This document shows, piece after piece, positions 10,401 through 17,606 of a DNA stretch of 64,000 bases. Every line of letters begins with the position of its first letter. Position 1 is the stretch's first letter. The DNA lies in the NCBI GenBank assembly GCA_026387665.1, contig JAPLLG010000008.1, forward strand, positions 186,001 to 250,000, written 5' to 3'. This stretch comes from Nitrospirota bacterium. GTDB lineage: Bacteria > Nitrospirota > Nitrospiria > Nitrospirales > Nitrospiraceae. The notes beneath the pieces are model-generated. The model saw only the letters and a list, made by a program, of their open reading frames with translations. It did no database searches and was not told the DNA's origin. The position numbers and the translations under genes are program-made.

Positions 10401-10637
10401 GAAGTGCGCGATACGGGGTCGGGCATTCCGCCGGCGGTCCTGCCTCGCATTTTCGATCCATTTTTCACGACGAAGAGCGAAGGGGAAGGCACCGGCCTTG
10501 GCCTGTCGGTCAGTCTCGGCATTGTGGAGCGCCATGGAGGAAGGATCGTGGTGGATAGCGAGGTGGGGAAGGGGACGACCTTTACGCTCTATCTGCCGGT
10601 TTCGCGCGAACGTTCGTTCCTGGAGAGACTGTCATGA
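7452..10637 (+). CDS. Membrane-bound multi-PAS sensor histidine kinase
   Basis: A 1061-residue sensor kinase. A first membrane helix (about 17-37) leads to a periplasmic dCache-like sensor (FYGKTPWWQAVM and LFSSDGGLVICP are typical). A second helix follows near 335-357, then HAMP, with ARPIQLLHDGVREIGSGRLD. Three PAS domains follow (about 425-540, 565-690, 715-830), linked by coiled segments. HisKA has GRLAAGVAHEINNPLGGI with phospho-acceptor His846, and the ATPase domain has N (NLVLNAVQAM), G1 (DTGSGIPP) and G2 (GTGLGLS) boxes. The stop overlaps the next start as ATGA, so the following regulator is its likely partner. The ligand is unknown. The start could also be the ATG two codons later. 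Confidence 0.93.
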   Translation: MPMTFWSRSHSLQHKIITAIVLVGLLPLTLLLVLTYVEERRALREMTGANFKEVAVEAARRIEMQVGRGMNEAQQLATTPFLRTAVTESNRTYEGKDAHSIQGMIKDWQQRWRQRDKRSEFPLFINRIVTNYLIRWHDIRKSDYVGILVTDQQGALVVSSIPQVEYFYGKTPWWQAVMTGAGPSGYVSEIAFDPSFGTHVIMVAVPILDDAKESAIGAVTVLLRRDTIFHAIADVTVGETGHAMLFSSDGGLVICPVLAPEEHSIKPEFIGALGGLKAGWSVVADDSHGGQQALIGFAPVRFSERLAPGSLGGKQWVTVVRQDPRETYAPLAELVAKVLLYGLLVLAVLWGTGMVVARRIARPIQLLHDGVREIGSGRLDRRLALKTGDEIEGLAEAFNQMATNLQRSFGQIEQRMEDVHRLEEKYRDLIEHSPEMICQLNRSGCFVHVNKTGLDKLKYTLDEMLEMKLWDLVPRGQESLVLQYLERLVAQGRSSMETVFLAKDGHPIDVEIHATALIDQERGGLVHSRAFVRDVTERRRLEQQLQEYTTKLEEAVSERTQQLVASQARYKALFDLVADSVFMVNESGTIVAVNKREEQALGYTEATVVGRSLFEVVLAGHHDALRGWMADIITGQRKVATQEIMVRHADGLETPVEMDLIRVGADDQLLVMVQLRDITDRKKLERQLQTYREELEQKVRERTREIEETKQYLENLLENANDVIYTLDTEQRFTYVNSKVEAWGYRKEDLIGRPYLALLSKRHRGRRLKSTLDIGAKQVYEVEVVTRTGEPRAVMVSVSPLHAVEGTLLGVLGIARDMTETKKLEQQIRNSEKLASVGRLAAGVAHEINNPLGGILNCLYNLRKGTLSASRQEEYRASMEDGVQRVQKIVRQLLDFSQQHEPEFALTDINHIVDRVLVLTTHLFVPNRIVLETVLGHGLPSVMVDRHMIEQVLMNLVLNAVQAMKEGGALTIQTVVVEGVCLVEVRDTGSGIPPAVLPRIFDPFFTTKSEGEGTGLGLSVSLGIVERHGGRIVVDSEVGKGTTFTLYLPVSRERSFLERLS

Positions 10638-12067
10638 AGGGGCTCAGGATTCTGCTCGTGGATGACGAGCCGTTGATGCGACTTTCGATGGTCGATGCGC
10701 TGGAGGCCGTCGGCCATGAAGTGGAAGCGGCGGCATCCGGCACGGACGGCCTCGACGCCGTCCGTCGGCGGCCCTTCGATTTGGTGATTACGGATCTGCG
10801 CCTGCCAGGCGCGGACGGCCTCACGGTGCTCACTGCGACCAAGGAGCAAGCGCCCCACACGGAGGTGGTGGTGATTACCGCCCACGGGTCGGTGGAAACG
10901 GCGGTCGGGGCGATGAAGCTCGGCGCCTTCGACTACATCACCAAACCGTTCCAGATGGACGAATTATTATTGATCGTCGAACGGGTGGGCCGTGTGGTGG
11001 CGCTACGGCGCGAGAATCAGGACCTCAAGGAAGCTCTGGAAGATAAGTTCAGCTTCGGGGGCATTCTCGGCACGAACAATCAAATGCGCGCGGTGCTCGA
11101 CAAGATCAAGCTGGTGGCCGGCACGGATTCGACGACGTTGATTCTTGGAGAGAGCGGCACCGGCAAGGAGCTGGTGGCCAATGCCATCCATCAAAACAGC
11201 GCCAGAAGCCAACACCCTCTGATCAAGGTCAGTTGCGCGGCCTTGCCGGAAACCTTGCTGGAGGCGGAGCTCTTCGGCCATGAGAAGGGGGCCTTCACCG
11301 GGGCGATGAAGCAGCGGCGCGGACGATTCGAGCTGGCGCATCGCGGGACGCTGTTTCTCGACGAAATCGGGGAAATTTCTCCGGTCATCCAGGTCAAACT
11401 CTTGCGGGTGCTTCAAGAGCGGCAGTTCGAGCGTGTCGGAGGGAACGACCGGATCGACGTCGACGTGCGGCTGGTCTGTGCGACGCAAAAAGATCTGCGG
11501 AAAGAAGTCTCGCAGGGACGGTTTCGCGAAGATCTGTTTTACCGGCTCAATGTCGTGCATATCGTGATCCCGCCGTTGCGCCAACGGCAGGAAGACATCA
11601 TGGTCATTGCGGAGCATGTGCTGAAGACTTGCGCCAGCAAGATGAATAAAACGGTGAAGGGGCTTTCGCCCGTGGCGCGCGAGCTGTTTTTGCGCTATTC
11701 GTTTCCCGGGAATGTGCGGGAATTAGAGAATATGGTCGAGCGGGCGGTGGCGCTGGGGCGGGATCGTGAGGCGATTCAGCCGGCTGATCTCTGCGGCTTC
11801 CAGTCCTGTCCCTATACGGGAGGGCTCCCTCAAGAGTCTTGCGGGTTCTGTAGCGAAGGACTGACGGGGCAGAAGCGCGAGGAGCGGCCGCTGACCTCGC
11901 TGGCGACGGCGCGGGAGCAATTCGAGCGTGAATATATTGTGTCGGTCCTCGGACGGGTAGAGGGCAGCCGAACGACGGCCGCGAAGGTCCTTGGTCTCTC
12001 GCGCAAAGCTCTCTGGGAAAAGTGCAAACGCTACGGGATTCCATCGGCTAAGGATGAACCAGAGTAG
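10634..12067 (+). CDS. NtrC-family sigma-54 response regulator
   Basis: A 477-residue regulator with receiver, AAA+ and Fis-type domains. The receiver has the acidic pair at 10-12 and phospho-acceptor Asp54 in ITDLRLPG. The AAA+ domain has Walker A GESGTGKE, the sigma-54-contacting GAFTGA loop (EKGAFTGAMKQRRGRFE) and TLFLDEIGEI as Walker B. A Cys-rich stretch (CGFQSCPYTGGLPQESCGFC) sits in the linker before the helix-turn-helix ARTTAAKVLGLSRK-like region near the C-terminus. That Cys cluster is unusual and could bind metal. It overlaps the kinase gene by 4 nt, so a two-component pair is inferred. No convincing sigma-54 promoter was found nearby. Confidence 0.94.
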   Translation: MKGLRILLVDDEPLMRLSMVDALEAVGHEVEAAASGTDGLDAVRRRPFDLVITDLRLPGADGLTVLTATKEQAPHTEVVVITAHGSVETAVGAMKLGAFDYITKPFQMDELLLIVERVGRVVALRRENQDLKEALEDKFSFGGILGTNNQMRAVLDKIKLVAGTDSTTLILGESGTGKELVANAIHQNSARSQHPLIKVSCAALPETLLEAELFGHEKGAFTGAMKQRRGRFELAHRGTLFLDEIGEISPVIQVKLLRVLQERQFERVGGNDRIDVDVRLVCATQKDLRKEVSQGRFREDLFYRLNVVHIVIPPLRQRQEDIMVIAEHVLKTCASKMNKTVKGLSPVARELFLRYSFPGNVRELENMVERAVALGRDREAIQPADLCGFQSCPYTGGLPQESCGFCSEGLTGQKREERPLTSLATAREQFEREYIVSVLGRVEGSRTTAAKVLGLSRKALWEKCKRYGIPSAKDEPE

Positions 12068-12132
12068 GCGTAACGGATAGTCAAACGTCCGTTCAGCATG
12101 AACATGCTGAACGGACGTTTTGAGCATCCTGC
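12065..12132 (+). repeat. Short family A element / terminator hairpin after the response regulator
   Basis: An 18-bp perfect inverted repeat (12083-12100 with 12103-12120) is followed by TTTTGAGCATCCTGC, the same right end as the longer family A elements. The left boundary coincides with the TAG stop of the response regulator gene. It looks like a shortened or internally deleted copy, and should also work as a rho-independent terminator for the kinase-regulator operon. Confidence 0.7.
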
Positions 12133-12155
12133 CAAACTTCGCAGCTCGACGGGGA

Positions 12156-13256
12156 TTACTCGGCTGGTTCTGTTCCCCCGGCCCACAGTTTCACCGTGCG
12201 ATCCCATGACGCGCTGGCCAATGTCATGCCGTCCGGTGAGAGGCTGATCCCGCGAATGCCGCCTGTATGAGCCTTGAGCGTTCTGAAGCAACGGCCGTTC
12301 GATAAATCCCAAAACCGAATCGTTTCATCGTCGCCGGCGCTGATGAGCACTTTGTTGTCAGGCGTGACGGCGAGGGCGCGCACCCAGGCGGTGTGGCCTT
12401 TCAGGGTCCGTTGTTCCGTCATGTTGGGCATGTCGAACAGTTTGATCGTTTTATCGCGGCTCCCGGTGATGAGGAGCTTGGCGTCGGGGGTAAAGGTCAT
12501 CGCGCCGATCCAATAGTCCATCGGCTTTTGAAAGCCACCGTCGTCTTCGACGAAGTATCCGCGGGTTTCGCTGCTATCATCCTCGTCCTGCTTCCAATGT
12601 CCGTTATGCAGGATCTTTTCTTCTCCGCTGGGCAGCACTTCCCAGAGTTTGATCTTGCCGATGTCCGTTCCGCTGGCGAGATGCATGCCGTCCGGTGAAA
12701 AGGTAACGCAGACCGACCAATGGTGGTCGTACTGGTCCTTGCCGAGGAGGGTCATGAGCTCGGTGCCGGTGGTGACTTCCCAGATCTTGATGTCTTTGTT
12801 GTGGCTGCCGCGCGCCAGCATGAGGCCGTCCGGCGAGAGGGAGAGGCTGACGACATTGTGGTCGTAGCGCGTAAAGAGCAATTTTTTCGATTCGCCGGTG
12901 TGCGGGTTCCACAGCCGGATGGTGCGGTCCTCGCTGGCGGTGGCCAGCGTCTGGCCGTCCGGCGTGAAGACGACGGATCGGATGTCTGCCGTGTGGCCCC
13001 TGAGGGAGCGCAGCAAGCGCCCTGTCTCAATGTCCCAGATACGGACGAGCCGGTCGACTCCTCCGCTGGCAAGGGTCAATCCGTCCGGTGAGAAGGCGAC
13101 CGACCAGACTCCATGCGAATGGCCGCGAAAGGTGGTGAGCTCCCGTGCTCCGCTCTTCCAATACTCGAGGAAATCGACCGGTGCATTGCCTGCACCCGAT
13201 GATGGCGTGAGTGGAGAGGGCGATGGGGCCAGTTGAGGCGCAATCTGATCAGCCAT
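12156..13256 (-). CDS. WD40 repeat protein
   Basis: A 366-residue protein built from seven or so WD40 blades. Repeated units such as SVAFSPDGLTLASGGVDRL, VRIWDIETGR and TVKLWAGG end each blade with a WD/LW pair. The N-terminal 35 residues are Pro/Ser-rich with no signal peptide, so a cytoplasmic scaffold role is likely. WD40 propellers act as interaction platforms; no enzymatic domain is attached here. It is transcribed away from the 13.5 kb locus and toward the kinase-regulator pair, from which it is separated by the family A hairpin. Confidence 0.88.
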   Translation of the reverse strand: MADQIAPQLAPSPSPLTPSSGAGNAPVDFLEYWKSGARELTTFRGHSHGVWSVAFSPDGLTLASGGVDRLVRIWDIETGRLLRSLRGHTADIRSVVFTPDGQTLATASEDRTIRLWNPHTGESKKLLFTRYDHNVVSLSLSPDGLMLARGSHNKDIKIWEVTTGTELMTLLGKDQYDHHWSVCVTFSPDGMHLASGTDIGKIKLWEVLPSGEEKILHNGHWKQDEDDSSETRGYFVEDDGGFQKPMDYWIGAMTFTPDAKLLITGSRDKTIKLFDMPNMTEQRTLKGHTAWVRALAVTPDNKVLISAGDDETIRFWDLSNGRCFRTLKAHTGGIRGISLSPDGMTLASASWDRTVKLWAGGTEPAE

Positions 13257-13477
13257 GTTTCATAATCCTTACGGTCGGAGCAAGATGAAGCGGCCCGCGG
13301 CGACCGGCTTGATTGCAAATCGGCGATTCGGGCCAGTATAATTCGCGTCGGCTTGTCGGCTTGAGGTGATCGTAAGAGAAGCCCTGCCACCAAGTCAAGC
13401 CGCGATGAGAGCCGGTTCGCATCCCTCAACGGGGTGTGCCGGCCATGCCAGTCCGGATTGGACGATCAAGGACTATT

Positions 13478-14476
13478 ATGGAACTGCGTTTTCAGCCCGC
13501 ATTGTTGCAAGAGGTCATCGACTCGTTCGTCGAAAAGACGGAGCGTGAAGGCGATCCGACCTATTATAAGGAATTTCACGAGCTGGCCGATCCGATCTAC
13601 GAGAAGTTTACGCTCGACGATCGGGAGAGCGAGTTTAAGAAGCTCTACCAGTACATGTTCGGGACCTGGGGATTTTCCGACATCATCCGGGATGCGTTCA
13701 ACGAATATCCCCTGCTGAAAGAACGGGTTGGTATCGTCCTGGTCAAGGGCGTGCTCAAGGAAGATCAGGAAGGCGTCGATATTCTCAGGAAGTGGGGCTC
13801 CGTCGAGCACGAGATGGCTCGGGAGTTCGAAGAGAAAGGGTTGAGAGGCGTCGGGATCAAGCTCATTCCGCGGCGATTCTACGATCCCGCGCTCACGCGC
13901 TATTGCCGTCATGAGTTGCTGCATATCTCGGACATGCTGGACCCGGTCTTTGGCTATGACCCTGATACCAAGGTCGGACAGAACCCCGGCGAAGAAACGC
14001 TCATCCTCCATCGCTATCGGATTTTATGGAGTCTCACCGTCGACAGCCGTCTGACGGCAGCCGGCAAAGAGCCGATGCTGCGCAAGGAAGACCGGTTCAA
14101 AGAGTTCCGCTCCTGGTATCGCAAAATCCCTGCGCCACAGTTGAAGTCGGTGTTCGAGGGGCTGTGGCAGACGAGTTTCTTCACCCACTCGGAATTGATC
14201 GAAATGGCCTCGGACACCTTGCGCGTGATGGATCGCGCCGTGGATGTCGAGGGCGGAGAAGTTCCGGAAACCGAAAACAAAGTCATGTTGATGCCGGGGT
14301 TCCCGTGCCCCTTATGCCGATTCCCGACCTATTCGTGGGTCGAAGATATGGGCAATAAGATCGAGTCGTACGTGCTCGATTTTATCCGCGAGAATCACCC
14401 GGGCTGGGATATCGAATTTGGGGCCTGCGACCGTTGTGTCGAGGTCTATAAGTTACGCGCCGACGGCGTGATGTAA
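13478..14476 (+). CDS. Unknown protein with HELLH motif and C-terminal zinc-ribbon cysteines
   Basis: A 332-residue soluble protein of no family I recognise. The start at 13478 is preferred over an ATG at 13436 because AAGGA lies five bases before it. Residues 145-149 read HELLH, followed by ISDMLDPVFGY, which has the form of a zincin HExxH active site with acidic residues as possible third ligand. The C-terminus has FPCPLC and, 42 residues later, CDRC, a probable zinc ribbon. It sits 10 nt before the ferredoxin and opens the putative nitrite-oxidoreductase accessory locus, so a maturation or quality-control role is one inference. Protease activity is not shown; the HExxH may be coincidental. 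Confidence 0.7.
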   Translation: MELRFQPALLQEVIDSFVEKTEREGDPTYYKEFHELADPIYEKFTLDDRESEFKKLYQYMFGTWGFSDIIRDAFNEYPLLKERVGIVLVKGVLKEDQEGVDILRKWGSVEHEMAREFEEKGLRGVGIKLIPRRFYDPALTRYCRHELLHISDMLDPVFGYDPDTKVGQNPGEETLILHRYRILWSLTVDSRLTAAGKEPMLRKEDRFKEFRSWYRKIPAPQLKSVFEGLWQTSFFTHSELIEMASDTLRVMDRAVDVEGGEVPETENKVMLMPGFPCPLCRFPTYSWVEDMGNKIESYVLDFIRENHPGWDIEFGACDRCVEVYKLRADGVM

Positions 14477-14486
14477 GGTCACTCTT

Positions 14487-15086
14487 GTGGCAAACGATCC
14501 GACATATGGCCGGCGTGATTTCCTCAAGGACTCGGTCGTCTCCGTTGCCAAGGCGGCCCAGGAATTTTCCAAGCAACAGGAAGTTGTGCCGGAACGATCG
14601 GCTCCACTGGTGCGGACGGATTGGCTGCGTCCTCCCGGTGCGGTTGACGAGACGCTGTTTTTAGAGCGGTGCACGAAGTGCGGTGACTGCGCTACGGTCT
14701 GTCCTCACGGATCGATCACGTTTCACCAGCAGGATGGGACGCCGGTCATTTTTGCGGATCAGATCCCGTGCTATCTCTGCGAGGATGTGCCCTGCATCGC
14801 AGCTTGCGCGACGGAAGCATTGCTTGCCGTCGGAGGGCTCGAGCAGGTACGAATGGGCCTAGCCATCGTATCCCATCGTATCTGCACGGCAGGGCAGGGA
14901 TGCCATGCATGTGCCTCTAAATGTCCGACGGATGCCTTATCGATGGACTTTGATACGCAGCGTTTGGGCGTGATGACTGAACGTTGTGTCGGGTGCGGCC
15001 TATGCGAACAGGTCTGCCGGACCGTGAACGATCAGGTGGCGATTCGCGTGACACCGTTCAGGTTACTGGCACGGTCGCTTTTGTGA
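14487..15086 (+). CDS. Four-cluster [4Fe-4S] ferredoxin, NapF/NapG-like
   Basis: A 199-residue protein starting at a GTG. The N-terminal YGRRDFLKDSVVSVAK resembles a twin-arginine signal, although the hydrophobic part is short and weak, so it may stay cytoplasmic as NapF does. Four cysteine clusters follow: CTKCGDCATVCP, CYLCEDVPCIAACA, CTAGQGCHACASKCP and CVGCGLCEQVC. In nitrate reductase systems such proteins insert or deliver iron-sulfur clusters or pass electrons. Its neighbours, a TorD-type chaperone and an NxrC-like subunit, suggest a similar job for a molybdoenzyme. Confidence 0.85.
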   Translation: MANDPTYGRRDFLKDSVVSVAKAAQEFSKQQEVVPERSAPLVRTDWLRPPGAVDETLFLERCTKCGDCATVCPHGSITFHQQDGTPVIFADQIPCYLCEDVPCIAACATEALLAVGGLEQVRMGLAIVSHRICTAGQGCHACASKCPTDALSMDFDTQRLGVMTERCVGCGLCEQVCRTVNDQVAIRVTPFRLLARSLL

Positions 15087-15318
15087 GAGGCAAAAACGTG
15101 AGGCAAAAGCAAGAGGGAAAATCGAAAAGAAATCGTGCGGGGAAATGTGAGAAATAACGTGAAAAATCATTATCTTAGATCATCAATTCGAGAGTACGAG
15201 TTCGCGCTTGACAACCCCAGGGCTGTTACCTATCATACGCGAGCCTGTGCCAAAGGTTTGATCCCCGATGTCCAGGATATCCAATCGGGCAACAGGGGAA
15301 ACCGAGGAGCTGATTCTC

Positions 15319-16290
15319 ATGACGAGTAAACAGCCGGTGCAAACGAATTCTCCAGCGGGAGCTGCGGTTATCGCAGCTCCGCCGGCCATTAAAGACTCAC
15401 CTGCAGTCGAACGCGCCCTCAATCGCAGCAAACTCTATTTGCTTGTTTCGTGGAGTCTGCTCTATCCCGAGGACGACGAATTTCTTGATTACGTGCAATG
15501 CGGTGAATTTGTCGAGGATGGGCGGGCCGCGGTCGATGCCCTGAGCCTGGTGCTCGACGGGATCGGCGGCGAACGCGCGAAGCAAAAGCTGGTGTTGCTG
15601 CGCAAGCAGTTCGATCAACTTGAAAAGGTTGTGGCGTCTGAGTGTGTCAATTGGCAACTCAGCGATCTCCAGTCCGAGCATCGCCGCGTGTTCAGTAACG
15701 TTATTACCCTAGATTGCCCCCCCTACGAAACCCTGTTTGGAAACGACCACGTCTTTGCCCAATCTCAAGTCATGGGCGATATCGCCGGATTCTACCGGGC
15801 GTTCGGGGTCGAGTTGTCCAAGGACATCCATGAACGGCTCGACCATTTGAGCGTCGAGTTCGAGTTCATGCATTTCCTGGCCTACAAAGAGTCCTACTCG
15901 CGCTGCCACGACGGAGCGGACAAGACGCAGATCGTCCTGGATGCGCAGAAGAAGTTCGTCAAAAACCACATCGGGCGATGGGTGCCGCTGTTCTGCCGGA
16001 TGCTGGTCAAGAAAGCCGATTCAGGTCTGTACAAGCACGTGGCGGACTTGATGGCGGAATGGATGGACTTCGAAGCCGCGTTCCTGGGCGTCGTGCCGCA
16101 GCCCTATTCGGAAACCGATTATCGCCCGGCGACGTTTAATGCGCCGGAAGGCCAGACCTATGAGTGCGGCGCGCAAGATCAAGGCAACGAGCTCAGCTTG
16201 CTGTTGAACGAAGTCGGCGCCGAATCATTCTTGGATAAAAAAGATCAAGGGAAAGACAAGGACGATGGGGGGCCGGTCGGAACCGCCTAG
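15319..16290 (+). CDS. TorD/NarJ-type molybdoenzyme chaperone
   Basis: A 323-residue protein. The ATG at 15319 has GAGGAG at 15304-15309; an in-frame ATG at 15268 lacks a comparable site. The helical core has LVSWSLLYPEDDEF, then DCPPYETLFGNDHVF and MGDIAGFYRAFGVEL, which match the Y-E and GD..GFYRAFG signatures of the TorD/DmsD/NarJ chaperones, followed by DHLSVEFEFMHFLAYKE. These proteins bind the Tat signal or N-terminus of a molybdopterin oxidoreductase and hold it until its cofactors are inserted. The C-terminal tail (about 60 residues) is longer than in TorD. The catalytic client, probably NxrA, is not in this window. Confidence 0.85.
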   Translation: MTSKQPVQTNSPAGAAVIAAPPAIKDSPAVERALNRSKLYLLVSWSLLYPEDDEFLDYVQCGEFVEDGRAAVDALSLVLDGIGGERAKQKLVLLRKQFDQLEKVVASECVNWQLSDLQSEHRRVFSNVITLDCPPYETLFGNDHVFAQSQVMGDIAGFYRAFGVELSKDIHERLDHLSVEFEFMHFLAYKESYSRCHDGADKTQIVLDAQKKFVKNHIGRWVPLFCRMLVKKADSGLYKHVADLMAEWMDFEAAFLGVVPQPYSETDYRPATFNAPEGQTYECGAQDQGNELSLLLNEVGAESFLDKKDQGKDKDDGGPVGTA

Positions 16291-16385
16291 CCATCAAGTA
16301 TTCGTGAGGGTTTCTATTTTTTGTTTGTTGTCAGTTATCTTGGGCCACCGTTCTTAATCTTTTAATCGAGAGGAGGAGTAGTCCT

Positions 16386-17339
16386 ATGAGAGTTGTGCAG
16401 ACACACAGTAAGCGTGTGGTGTTTGGCATTCTTCTCTCTGCGTTGATCGTTGGCGTGATGCTGACGATCGGGCAGGTGCCGTTGGCTGTCAGCCAGCCGG
16501 TCACGATTCCGGCGAAGGCCATCAAGGGATCGATTCCCATGGACGGCGCGAACCCAGTCTGGGAGAGCGTGCCAGGGGTGATCGTGCCGTTGAGCGGACA
16601 GCTGATCACCACACCGATGCATCCGAATATTTCGGTGAAGTCGGTGTTCGTGAAAGCCATGACCAACGGCAAAGAAGTCGGCCTGCGTTTAGAGTGGAAC
16701 GATCAGACCAAGAACGATACGACCATCGGTCCTCAGGATTTCCGGGATCAGGTCGCGATCATGTTCCCAGTCAATACGGCTGGCGCGCCCCCCTTCCAGT
16801 GCATGGGCCAGTCCGGCGGCACCACCAACATCTGGCGGTGGAACGCAGAGTGGCAGAAGGATCTCGGCAAGGATAGCGCGGGTATGTGGGACGTGGACGA
16901 TCAATACCCGGGCATTTTCTGGGACTACTATTTCGAAGAGCCTGCGGGCGGCGTGACCTATCCTGACCGGATCGGTCGCAGCCTTGGGCCTTTCAATCCC
17001 GGTATCTGGTCCGGCAACATCATGTCTGACCCGACGCTGCGCGTGAGCTCGGTCGAGGATCTGAACGCCAATGGCTTCAGCACCCTGACCACGCAAGCGC
17101 ATCAGGATGTCATCGGAAACGGCGTGTGGGAGCCATCAGGCTCCGTCAAGGGCGGTGGTTACACCGGTCCAACCTGGCGCGTGGTGGTGAAGCGCACGTT
17201 GGAAACCGGTGATGCCAACGATACCCAGTTCAAGTCAGGTGCGTCTGTGCCAGTCGCCTTCGCGGTCTGGGACGGCAACAACGTTGAACGTAACGGCATG
17301 AAGGCGCTCTCCACCTGGTTTACCCTGAAGTTGCAGTAG
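16386..17339 (+). CDS. NxrC-like heme-b binding subunit (ethylbenzene dehydrogenase gamma family), copy 1
   Basis: A 317-residue exported protein with an N-terminal signal (VVFGILLSALIVGVMLTIG) ending near VSQP. The body matches the heme-b binding gamma subunits of DMSO-reductase-family dehydrogenases: IPLSGQLITTPM near the start, VGLRLEWNDQTKND, FRDQVAIMFPV, PFQCMGQSGGTTNIWRWNAE, and the C-terminal VAFAVWDGNNVERNGMKALS. Nitrospira NxrC candidates belong to this family and are thought to carry electrons from periplasmic NxrAB. A strong GAGAGGAGGAG site precedes the ATG, suggesting high expression. A strong terminator follows. The call as NxrC, rather than another gamma subunit, is inference from the neighbourhood. 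Confidence 0.85.
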   Translation: MRVVQTHSKRVVFGILLSALIVGVMLTIGQVPLAVSQPVTIPAKAIKGSIPMDGANPVWESVPGVIVPLSGQLITTPMHPNISVKSVFVKAMTNGKEVGLRLEWNDQTKNDTTIGPQDFRDQVAIMFPVNTAGAPPFQCMGQSGGTTNIWRWNAEWQKDLGKDSAGMWDVDDQYPGIFWDYYFEEPAGGVTYPDRIGRSLGPFNPGIWSGNIMSDPTLRVSSVEDLNANGFSTLTTQAHQDVIGNGVWEPSGSVKGGGYTGPTWRVVVKRTLETGDANDTQFKSGASVPVAFAVWDGNNVERNGMKALSTWFTLKLQ

Positions 17340-17396
17340 GATAACCGGTCTCTGGAGAGACCATCTCGTACCGCTAGGGCACGAGTGATAGTGAGC

Positions 17397-17444
17397 GAGA
17401 AAGCCCCAGTCCGGCATCAGGCCGGGCTGGGGCTTTCTCTTTTT
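17397..17444 (+). terminator. Strong rho-independent terminator after NxrC-like copy 1
   Basis: An 18-bp stem (17397-17414 with 17422-17439, one G-T pair) around a 7-base loop is followed by TTTTT at 17440-17444. It lies 58 bases after the stop codon and should isolate the NxrC-like gene from the radical SAM gene. Confidence 0.9.
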
Positions 17445-17606
17445 CTGCGGCGGGCGATACCGATGATGATCCTTCGCGTGATTCGCTCTTGGCAGGGCTT
17501 GGAGCCGGCTCCCATGGTTGCATTTGGCCGATGGCGGAGTGTATAAAAACATGTGCATTTTCTTGAGATAACGCCGTAATTTTCACTGAGTTGGTAGTGA
17601 TTCAGC

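Noticed and set aside
15135-15329. Open frame of 64 residues between the ferredoxin and chaperone genes
   Set aside because: It overlaps the favoured chaperone start, has no good ribosome site and its composition looks non-coding.
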